In this document: one piece after another, positions 40,001 through 46,983 of the stretch
Layout: each line of letters starts with the position of its first letter
Position numbering within the stretch: the first letter of the stretch is position 1
Assembly (NCBI RefSeq): GCF_000236905.1
Contig: NC_016535.1
Location: 248,001 to 312,000 of the forward strand
DNA length: 64,000 nt
Direction: 5' to 3'
From: Tetrapisispora phaffii CBS 4417
Taxonomy: Eukaryota > Ascomycota > Saccharomycetes > Saccharomycetales > Saccharomycetaceae
Made by a program: the position numbers and the translations under genes
Notes under the pieces: generated by a model
The model's input: the letters and a program-made list of their open reading frames with translations, nothing else
What the model was told of the DNA's origin: nothing
Databases searched by the model: none

Positions 40001-41899
40001 TGGTTGCATTTGTTCGTAGTGTTTATTCATGGAGTCCTTGATATGATCATGCTGTTTCATTTTTGCTTGAGCACATTGCTCACAGTAAAAATTGATCAGC
40101 TCTGATTTTTTTAAGTTGATTTTGTTAACATCTGAAAAAGCATTATTTTCAATATTGTGAACTATGACATCTACAGGAAGATGATTTGATCTTTCATGTG
40201 CTTCATGTATAGTCACAGTTTTATTATTAAAGCTTGTCGAAGGTTTAATCCATCTTATGGATGACGCCTTCGTTAATTTTTCCGAAGTCCTATTATCTTT
40301 GGAAGATAATAGTAAATCATTAGACTTTATCCAGGTAGTATTGGCTACGTTATGTATTTTAATACTAATGCTGTCATTCTTTAGATTTTTGTAATCTTCG
40401 GTAATTATAAAACCAAGTGTTTTGCGAAGGCCAATGGCTGACAGAACTGTTGCATCTTCATCTGGACAGTAGTAAACAGGAATGTATTGATATTTTCCGT
40501 TATTATCCATTCTAACTCTTAAGGACCCCTGTCCAATGATCTGCAGATTGCTTGAAGATCCGACACCAGAATATTCAGGGATTGTTGTTAATTTTCTATA
40601 ATTGAAAATTAATCCCTTTTTATTGGTGAAGTTAATCCCAGATCCTGAATCAATTACTGTATCCACAGCTGATTTTAATTGATTCTTCTTTGTGGATATT
40701 TTCGTTTGTACTGGATTTCTCTGTACCTTTTTTACAATAGGCCTAAGAGTTTCTGGATTTTTAGAGTTAGATTTGGCTTCTTCTCGTTCAGATGAATAAA
40801 ATTGCTTTATTTGTTCATGAAATTCAAAAGCATCCTCTGCGTGTTTTTTAATAATTCCTAGATATTGAGTAGGAGTTATTTTTGATAGATCAATAGGTAC
40901 TGCATTAATTCGTTGCAATACTTGATTGTTAATCCTATTGATAATCAAATTGAAGATTTCCATCTTATTGGTGTCAATGAATTCTTCAATTCCAACTAAT
41001 TTATTCAATAAATTTAGTTGTAAAGCCAAATTATTGGATTTCTCAGTGATTGACACTTGTTTCCATAATTTTTGGCGTTTGGCAAAGTTAAGTTTTCTTA
41101 AGAAAATTCTCTTAACTTCGTTTAAGATTTTAATGGAACTATTCTCCATGAAGATAAAGTCATATATATCTTCACACTTGATATTTTCCTTGAGTTGACC
41201 CTTTATGAATTGATCTTCTACAGGGTCAATTATTGTAGATTCTGGCAATTCATTTAAATTATCTAAATTGTAATAATTTAGGAATTTAACGAATTCCTTG
41301 ATCCACAACGGAAGGTCCTCAATATTGATTAGTTTAAATTCAATATTAAGTGGAAGGTAATTCTTATTGATAACAACTTCTTTACCATTTAATGTCTTGA
41401 ACATTAATGATCCATTGTTCATCAAGTTAGTTTGTTGATTACCTTCTTCCTTGTTACTGCCGTTTGTTACAGTATTATTAATGGACGTTCTTGTATGAGC
41501 AGTGGTTCTGTTATTTAACAGTCCTTCTCTATCAATGATTTTCGTCCTTAATTTTTCTATGTTCAGCTCAAGACCTTTTTCTTCCTCTTCCAGCTTAGTG
41601 ATTTTGCTTAAATAGTCACCAGCTTCGATTGAGTTAAGAAATTCGTCATGCTTCATCATAGTCTTTTCGTATAAGCCCTCTAGGGTGCTTAAACGATTTT
41701 TAAATGTTCTAATGAAAACATCTGTGTTCTCATTAGGAATCTCAATATTTGATTGAAGGGTTTCCTTTACAACCTGAGAACTCGAATGGTCGTTATCCAT
41801 CCGGGTAAGACCTCCATGTGGAGAAACAAGCTTATGTTGGGTAGTTCCAACATCTAAGTTAGTGTCATTAGCCACTTCAGTTGCTCTAGTATAGTCCAT
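37031..41899 (-). CDS. Ty4-like Gag-Pol polyprotein in one uninterrupted frame
   Basis: 1,622 residues from the ATG at 41899. The frame is open to another ATG at 41965, but a TATATAAG at 41978-41985 lies just before that one, so transcripts probably start too late to use it. The frame begins inside the 5' LTR and reads through the LTR/primer-site border. Domains (approximate residues): Gag 1-400 with an N-terminal coiled coil; protease VIDSGSG near 417; integrase zinc region HERSNH near 565 and CEQC near 603; DDE residues in SLDIRG near 639, VDRGSE near 704 and NARAERF near 740; reverse transcriptase YVDDC near 1282; RNase H LLSDAS near 1462 and ITDSKP near 1540. All key catalytic residues are present. 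Ty1, Ty2 and Ty4 need a +1 frameshift to make Pol; none is needed here, as in Ty5. Confidence 0.93.
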   Translation of the reverse strand: MDYTRATEVANDTNLDVGTTQHKLVSPHGGLTRMDNDHSSSQVVKETLQSNIEIPNENTDVFIRTFKNRLSTLEGLYEKTMMKHDEFLNSIEAGDYLSKITKLEEEEKGLELNIEKLRTKIIDREGLLNNRTTAHTRTSINNTVTNGSNKEEGNQQTNLMNNGSLMFKTLNGKEVVINKNYLPLNIEFKLINIEDLPLWIKEFVKFLNYYNLDNLNELPESTIIDPVEDQFIKGQLKENIKCEDIYDFIFMENSSIKILNEVKRIFLRKLNFAKRQKLWKQVSITEKSNNLALQLNLLNKLVGIEEFIDTNKMEIFNLIINRINNQVLQRINAVPIDLSKITPTQYLGIIKKHAEDAFEFHEQIKQFYSSEREEAKSNSKNPETLRPIVKKVQRNPVQTKISTKKNQLKSAVDTVIDSGSGINFTNKKGLIFNYRKLTTIPEYSGVGSSSNLQIIGQGSLRVRMDNNGKYQYIPVYYCPDEDATVLSAIGLRKTLGFIITEDYKNLKNDSISIKIHNVANTTWIKSNDLLLSSKDNRTSEKLTKASSIRWIKPSTSFNNKTVTIHEAHERSNHLPVDVIVHNIENNAFSDVNKINLKKSELINFYCEQCAQAKMKQHDHIKDSMNKHYEQMQPGQSWSLDIRGPLGKNLAKVDNYLLLMVDNVSRFLLVSTHTNKNKETISLQIKNNIQYIEKQYDRIVKELIVDRGSEFTNDSLKTYVSEKGIKLMLTDTNDHASNARAERFIGIMNNDIRTLMHNSDLPWALWKYAALAAARIRNLFMTKKLNCSPMTTLSGKNEQIRFNSFLPFGAHAFVKNQTNNKLTNQGIPAITLCKDPNSFGYLFYLPQTRKVISTMSYILANSEVNGDFIDPNKVLSEIVPDNDDTNEVTSEDALEIEAEPSNADDITIIEGIENDTQYKIPPNIQEDTVYGLDTININDNQKVSDHTRSSTADEEVKEPTLEQDTSNTSDNHSVHEAHMSTLPKDMPTATSHIDILPDSVAESEPVKNVSDQELLLINRFDNKNSDKFPSTEAMKQRRTKLFLKEFASITRRPLKSRKRELTTLDLEEFEAAEEQKKKIKLRSVQAVNKIRTLYFKTAITNNTDVRERKLFSEAFEKELQNLLKMQVFDTSISIPRNQVPANRIIPLQTIFTVKRDGTHKARIVCRGDKQTEATYSNYHTDLLQIDTLKLFLMIANNRKMWIQTLDINHAFLYADLREEIYVPLPHDRRFVTPLKKALYGLKQSPKEWNEHLKKFLNSIDLDDSRHTPGIFRNHDYSIMIAVYVDDCVIAAKSQELLDEFVSTLRNRFELKIIGKMNQGILRTDVLGMDLDYNIDEGKISLSLQSYIESIENDWLDKISHIKTTSTPHVSSYEHNIKNIDSMDTKTRSKKINELQKINGVINYIRSRCRYDVEFAANKLARSVNFPADNVFYMADKLMNYIFQTKSEKLVFTRETTDNPAITLLSDASLGTEHDMKSRMGIMLWYGENLYKVISRASSAVRNSSTEAELDAIYEGSKEAYYLKKILEEMNLQKDPTVISITDSKPSIQYLKNNYNSNRRDRFLDLKLAKLEERIRADDLLIYKIAGTDNIADVLTKPVSCEDFKKLRSSMQNKTDSQRYSYDN
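41799..41816 (-). other. Primer-binding site, complementary to tRNA-Gln(UUG) 3' end
   Basis: Directly after the 5' LTR the minus strand reads TGGAGGTCTTACCCGGAT. Its complement ATCCGGGTAAGACCTCCA is the 3' end of S. cerevisiae tRNA-Gln(UUG) including CCA, as I recall that tRNA, an 18-nt match. It also encodes Gag residues because the frame reads through. Confidence 0.75.
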
Positions 41900-42225
41900 C
41901 TTCTTAATAGTTAAATAATCGATTGGTTCCTTTATTAATATATTTAGTACAATTCTATATATCATTTAGATGTCCTCCTTATATATGAATTTACCTGACA
42001 GTTGAATGAACACGTACACATGTTCATTCATCCTCCTAAGATCTTTAGTGCTGTATTGTACATCTGTGTTTATCGCGTAGCCATTTACATTGTAGTGAGA
42101 AATTTTCACCTACCACTTGGAAGATTGTTCTAGACCTTCTTTCCATTAGTAAGTGATCTATTAGTTCTGGACTCAAAGTGTCATAAACACTTAGTTCTGT
42201 CACATACACTACAATAATTCTGACA
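41817..42225 (-). repeat. 5' LTR of the Ty element (409 bp)
   Basis: Plus strand TGTGGAGAAAC to ATTCTGACA. Contains the gag-pol start codons, a TATATAAG box and a 26-bp hairpin (42004-42029). Confidence 0.93.
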
Positions 42226-42230
42226 TGAAC
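42226..42230. repeat. TGAAC, right copy of a putative target-site duplication
   Basis: The five bases after the 5' LTR equal those before the isolated LTR at 35641-35645. Confidence 0.5.
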
Positions 42231-42781
42231 CAGTCGCTGTTCCGACGCTTGTTTCTTCACACTAAGCAATAACCGTTCTGTGTGTTGTAACTATGACCAA
42301 ATTTTGGGTGAACAGTAACCCTCATCACTCAATGGACAACACTTCGTGACTCCAATCAATGATCTGATACTCCCGACAGCCGTTCATGTAGCTCTGCATA
42401 CTTCACAATGGCCAGTTTAATCGTCAACTTTCTATTTGTCCTGAGAAAATTACAGGCTCATAGACCCGTTTTAGGAATCTACTCGAGACATCATTCCACT
42501 CTATCTTGCACAGCGAAAGCACTATCAACATAGCGTCTTTGAGTTATATACAGAAGCCATTATCACAAGACATCGAAATTGCTTCAAATAAGGTAAGCAC
42601 GTGATACGTTTTCCATATTTCTTGCTACTTCTAATCGCATCACTCTTCTCTCTATTTAAAAGACATACCAGTTTAATAAAAACCGAACCATTGTACAAAG
42701 AACAGAGAGTCCCAAACAGATAATTATTCAAATAAGATAAACGTACCGATATCAGTTCTTCGATTTCCCGTTTCAAGCAAG
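42226..42781. other. Intergenic region between Ty element and ZIM17
   Basis: 556 bp with no recognised gene. Its first part may be the continuation of the sequence left of the isolated LTR, split by the Ty insertion. The rest is the ZIM17 promoter; no clear site seen. Confidence 0.45.
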
Positions 42782-43330
42782 ATGATAAGAGGATTATTAG
42801 TGAAAAATTTCAGGCTAATGAGAAGCAGGTCCGCTGGTTATCTCCTTCCAATCACGTCGAGATATAATTGGATTTGTTCGCCTTCATTATTGAACCGTCA
42901 CATCCATGCAAACGCCTCTCTATGTGAGCAATCGCAAAAGCCAGGCAATAAACAACATCTGGGGTCTATCAAAGTTGAACAACAAAAATTGATGTTAGCT
43001 TTCACATGCAATAAATGTAACACTAGATCTTCACACACAATATCGAAACAAGCATATACAAGTGGTACAGTTATGGTCCAATGTCCAGGTTGCAAGAATA
43101 GACATTTAATTGCAGACCATTTAAAGATATTCGACGATAACAAAGTTACCATTGAGGATATCATGAAGCTGAAGGGCGAAAAAGTGAGCAAGTCTACTGA
43201 AGACCTTTGTTTTGAAGATATACCAAAAGATTTGAAGGACTTACTTGGGCATCACGCTAAGGATGCTCCTGAAAATTTAAAGAAACCTGCCTTGCATGCT
43301 GATGAAATTCATACATTACCAAATAAATAG
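42782..43330 (+). CDS. ZIM17: Zim17/Tim15, zinc-finger chaperone of mitochondrial Hsp70
   Basis: 182 residues. The N-terminal ~50 residues are rich in Arg, Ser and hydrophobic residues and nearly free of acidic ones, a mitochondrial presequence (MIRGLLVKNFRLMRSRSAGY). The DNL-type zinc ribbon follows: TCNKCNTRSSHTISKQAYTS (C near 76 and 79) and VQCPGCKNRHLIADH (C near 101 and 104), then LKIFDDN. Zim17 keeps matrix Hsp70 (Ssc1) soluble and supports protein import and Fe-S biogenesis. It matches YNL310C. Confidence 0.94.
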   Translation: MIRGLLVKNFRLMRSRSAGYLLPITSRYNWICSPSLLNRHIHANASLCEQSQKPGNKQHLGSIKVEQQKLMLAFTCNKCNTRSSHTISKQAYTSGTVMVQCPGCKNRHLIADHLKIFDDNKVTIEDIMKLKGEKVSKSTEDLCFEDIPKDLKDLLGHHAKDAPENLKKPALHADEIHTLPNK

Positions 43331-43788
43331 CTTTTTTAATTTGTTTGCTGTCAGGTCAACAATAATTAATCCTAAAATTACATCTAAACTACATATCTGA
43401 TGATTCATGTTGAATGCAGAAAGGAACAGCCAGTTCAGAAGTAACTACATACTTTCATGTATATAGTCTTTCTTATAATAGATATTCTGCCATAACTAAC
43501 TTGTTTGGTCTCGTCAGTCACATGATCTGGTTAGTCACTTTTAATGAGTACAAATTGAAAAGGGACGACAAGGAAGCCATCAATGAAACTCTGCAAACAT
43601 ATATTTAAATATTGTGAGAGTTTTCTATCTAATTGCAGATACAACAAGCCTTTAACTTGGTTGAACCTTGACGTTGAGAATTTTGAAGATATATACATTG
43701 CCGGTTTGTTGACTAATAAATATAATTACCAATTCGAAAAATCGTGATTTTTTAAAGGGTGCTAAATATTGGCCTTTCTTCAGCTAAT
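43331..43788. other. Intergenic region ZIM17-SKP2 with Cbf1-type site
   Basis: 458 bp between two plus-strand genes. TCACATGA at 43518-43525 fits the Cbf1/Met28 consensus. A 64-codon frame (43414-43608) has no protein features. In S. cerevisiae Skp2 is linked to levels of sulfur-metabolism enzymes, so the motif is a plausible link but unproven. Confidence 0.45.
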
Positions 43789-45966
43789 ATGAGAGAATTG
43801 AAACTTTTTGGCAAAACTAAATACAAAGTTTTAACTTCATTAGAGAGCTATAGATCAGGAAATTTTTCTGGTATCGAAAACCATAATGATGATCAGGAGG
43901 TAGAGTATCCTCTTCTACATCTTCTATCCCTACCTAAAGATATTTTAATAACAATTCTAGAAAATGTTGATAGAGCAGAATTACTAACTTTGTGTTTAGT
44001 AAATTCCAAATTCTATGATTTGATAAGTACTCGTTTTATATATACGAATGTGATATTAAATGACAAAATATCACTCCTGAAATTTAATACACTAATACAT
44101 TCTGAATACCATATAAAAGTTGCAAATACTATAGAAAATTCAAAATCTGTTTCTCAGAATGTGAGATTTTTGGTAAGATCAATTGAATTTGTGAGCCCAC
44201 AATGCCAAGATTCGCTTTATAAATACAGTAAGTATTATAAAAAGGAAAATTCATCACTAATAGGCGGATCTTATTTTTATTTCAACCAAGATCAACAACC
44301 AAGAGCTTATAAGAGATCTTCTTCAGCAAGAAGAAATACAAAAAAAACCTCAAATGCAGAACTTGATGAATATATTGATAACTTGGAGAGGAAGTATGTC
44401 CACTATACATATATCGAGTTAATGTTGGATATAATCGACTTTTTACCAAACCTGTCACATCTTATTTTGAGTGATATTGAGCAAAATTTTAAGATACCAC
44501 TTTGGTATTCTGTCTTCAATGATGGGTCAAGAGATTTCTTTAAAAAAATTATAAATGGCATTCAATCCATGAATGCAAATGATTTAAGAACTTACGAGTT
44601 TTCTGAAAAGTTTATATCGGACTATGATTCTAAATTTTACTCATTCAAAAGAATCAAGAAATTAGAACTCCGAGGAGCATTAGATAAAAGAGAAAAACCA
44701 ATAGTTTGTCTAAGACCAAATTTGCTTTGCTGTTTCGGTATATTTAATGAATTAACATTGGAAAATATAATAATTGATAAGGAGTCTTTAGATATGCCTT
44801 TCGAATTTGTACCATTTCACCTCACAACACATATGGATGGAATTTATGACTTGCATTCTACAATTCATTTCTTGACAATAAAAAATTGTAATATAATCCC
44901 AGGCAATGGAATTTTGAAGTTGTTTCGAGACTATTTTAAATGCGTAAATAGTCTGGAACTATTATCAATAACAAGTAAATATGATTTGATTTTAGGAAGT
45001 TGCTTTTCAGCTTTAAAAAATCTAACAATAGATTGCAATAGTTCAGTATTCACAAATGAAATTATTGTTGATGATGACTATTTTTACAAAAAAGATAAAA
45101 ATGAGATTACACAGCAAAATGATATGTTAAATAATAACAGTGTTGACAATAATGACATCGAAACGTTACTTGAAGTGCAAGTTGACAGTAGTTTGCAAAC
45201 ACCTCCACCAACATCAGGTGTTGTTATTTCATTAGATTTAGGATATATACCAAGAAACCTGTCTACTTTGGATACCCCCCCACTGCATAATCTGAAACCT
45301 GCCATGATCACCAAAGAACAGAATGAATTCTTTAAGAGATCCGGCATACCAGAATTTCATTTCTTTTATCATTATTTTAAAGACCTTTGGGAACGATTAC
45401 CATATAAAAATATTAACATCAATGTCATCAATATCCCATTTACAAATGTTTATCCACTTAACCCCAGTATATTTTGGGAACAAATCTTATTTAATTCTAA
45501 CAAAGACCAAGAAACATTAATAGCTACAAGAGCTCAAGAACAAGATCAATTTGGGGAACCAACATACTCAAATAGATCTAATTATTTTTGGATGCCAATG
45601 GTGAGAAATTGTGTAAAAGAGTCCTTAAATTCTTCAAAGGTCAGTAGAGAATTAACTGCTGAAGAAATTGAAGAAGTTATAGATACAGTTGATCCTGACA
45701 TTATCAACAATTTCAACAACTATCGTTATTGTAAAGACATACCAAATTTAAATTTATGGTATTTTTTAAAATCATTGTCGAAATTTAGGTCAGTGAGAAT
45801 TAAAATGTTACGTAAATGGCTATTCTGTACGCCTAGAACAAGATACGATTGGGAAATGCTACTTAAACCCGTGCTTAAGGTAAATGTCCCCATAGAAGTA
45901 CGCGATAAAGATGGCTTTGTGCTATACACATATGGTGAGGATTTATCAAATATTGGACGATCCTAA
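43789..45966 (+). CDS. SKP2: Skp2, F-box protein of an SCF ubiquitin ligase
   Basis: 725 residues from the ATG at 43789 (the frame opens with GTG ten codons earlier); S. cerevisiae 763. The F-box lies at about residues 38-85: LLHLLSLPKDILITILENVDRAELLTLCLV. The rest is a long region with scattered Leu-rich repeats (SHLILSDIEQNF, KKLELRGAL, NELTLENIII), probably the substrate-binding surface. In S. cerevisiae it is predicted to direct SCF to sulfur-metabolism enzymes. It matches YNL311C between ZIM17 and RFA2. HRT1, the RING subunit of the same ligase class, lies 7 kb downstream. Confidence 0.88.
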   Translation: MRELKLFGKTKYKVLTSLESYRSGNFSGIENHNDDQEVEYPLLHLLSLPKDILITILENVDRAELLTLCLVNSKFYDLISTRFIYTNVILNDKISLLKFNTLIHSEYHIKVANTIENSKSVSQNVRFLVRSIEFVSPQCQDSLYKYSKYYKKENSSLIGGSYFYFNQDQQPRAYKRSSSARRNTKKTSNAELDEYIDNLERKYVHYTYIELMLDIIDFLPNLSHLILSDIEQNFKIPLWYSVFNDGSRDFFKKIINGIQSMNANDLRTYEFSEKFISDYDSKFYSFKRIKKLELRGALDKREKPIVCLRPNLLCCFGIFNELTLENIIIDKESLDMPFEFVPFHLTTHMDGIYDLHSTIHFLTIKNCNIIPGNGILKLFRDYFKCVNSLELLSITSKYDLILGSCFSALKNLTIDCNSSVFTNEIIVDDDYFYKKDKNEITQQNDMLNNNSVDNNDIETLLEVQVDSSLQTPPPTSGVVISLDLGYIPRNLSTLDTPPLHNLKPAMITKEQNEFFKRSGIPEFHFFYHYFKDLWERLPYKNININVINIPFTNVYPLNPSIFWEQILFNSNKDQETLIATRAQEQDQFGEPTYSNRSNYFWMPMVRNCVKESLNSSKVSRELTAEEIEEVIDTVDPDIINNFNNYRYCKDIPNLNLWYFLKSLSKFRSVRIKMLRKWLFCTPRTRYDWEMLLKPVLKVNVPIEVRDKDGFVLYTYGEDLSNIGRS

Positions 45967-46188
45967 ATCTTAAATACTGTCACCATTAAGCATTACGAGT
46001 TCTCTTAACTTGTTAAAAATATAACTGTTATTTTATATTTTAACGTCTTTTTTACTTTGATGCAGCAACTAGTATGACGTATCTCATATATTCTTTTGAT
46101 AAAACAAACTTCAATTATGAACCTTCATATAATTAATAATATTCTAATATATAATCATACATTTAAATTATCCTAATAACGTACACCA

Positions 46189-46983
46189 CTACAAAGCGAA
46201 GAAACTGTTGTCGTCAAATGTTGGATATATGTAACCTTGTTCAGTCAACGTATTACAACATTCCCTTACCACAGTTTCATCAAGGTTCAATGTTTGTGTC
46301 ATCAGTTGAATGGCAACTGCAAATGAATTAGGGTCTTTACCAGTACATTGCTCTTTACAGAAATCTAAAATTCTTTGTAATGGAGCGCCAGCATCAGAAC
46401 CTTCTGTAACAAACAGTTGTTGACCTTGATCATTTGATGCACCGACTCCCTTCATTTTGCCATTTGCTATGGCATGCGATTTGATTACTTCTAAATGATG
46501 TGCTATAACCTCATTGAATGATTTAATATTCTTGATTACGGCGTATTGAACATTCTTTTTACCACCAAATTCTTTTAAAGCACCATAAACAATTACGTAT
46601 GAACCAATTTCATGTTGTTTAGATAGTTGCGAGTCCTGAGCACCATTTTTATCTTCATCTCCAGCGGCCAAGTCATTTGCATCCTCACTCCATTTTCTAA
46701 CTTCTATTTGGCCAGTACCATCTTCAATGGTTAAAAAAATACTCTGTGTTTGATCTGAGATATTTCTAATTACACCAACAAAACAAATTGAATGTAGTTC
46801 TTGATTATGAATCACAAAAGGGCCGTCTTGGACCAGCGGTTTTGATTCCAATATTTGCTTAATAGTTACAGGAGTTAAAGTGTTGGTTCTTTTAACTTCA
46901 CCATCGGATGAACCAATTCTAGAATCTGAATTATCAAAGCCGCCACCAGTGGAGAATTCAGTGTAAGCTTGATATGTTGCCAT
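46189..46983 (-). CDS. RFA2: Replication protein A subunit 2 (RPA32)
   Basis: 264 residues from the ATG at 46983, MATYQAYTEFSTGGGFDNSD, equivalent to S. cerevisiae Rfa2 (273 aa). A longer frame starting with TTG at 47049 is rejected. The Ser-rich N-terminus is the phosphorylation region. The OB fold (DBD-D) runs from VTIKQILES to about residue 170 with FLTIEDGTGQIEVRKW and YGALKEFGGKKNVQYAV. A winged helix (AVAIQLMTQTLNLDETVVRE to the end) follows. RPA binds single-stranded DNA in replication and repair. The S. cerevisiae gene has an intron at its 5' end; none is needed here. Two MluI cell-cycle boxes lie about 205 bp upstream. Confidence 0.95.
   Translation of the reverse strand: MATYQAYTEFSTGGGFDNSDSRIGSSDGEVKRTNTLTPVTIKQILESKPLVQDGPFVIHNQELHSICFVGVIRNISDQTQSIFLTIEDGTGQIEVRKWSEDANDLAAGDEDKNGAQDSQLSKQHEIGSYVIVYGALKEFGGKKNVQYAVIKNIKSFNEVIAHHLEVIKSHAIANGKMKGVGASNDQGQQLFVTEGSDAGAPLQRILDFCKEQCTGKDPNSFAVAIQLMTQTLNLDETVVRECCNTLTEQGYIYPTFDDNSFFAL

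Larger units (their letters stand above)
36543..42225 (-). mobile_element. Complete Ty4-like copia LTR retrotransposon (5.7 kb)
   Basis: Two LTRs (36543-36949 and 41817-42225) flank one long gag-pol frame, with a primer-binding site and a polypurine tract in the right places. Domain order is Gag, protease, integrase, reverse transcriptase, RNase H, so it belongs to Pseudoviridae (copia type). The Gag region, with its coiled-coil start and DLPLWIKEFVKFLNYYNLDN, reminds me most of Ty4. The coding region has no stop. The element is inserted upstream of a tRNA gene, as Pol III-targeted Ty elements are. The flanking pentanucleotides do not match each other (ATTAT left, TGAAC right). Confidence 0.93.

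Noticed and set aside
41899..41965. Earlier ATG (41965) as the gag-pol start
   Set aside because: A TATATAAG box lies about 13-20 bp before it, so the transcript likely starts after it. The next ATG at 41899 is favoured.
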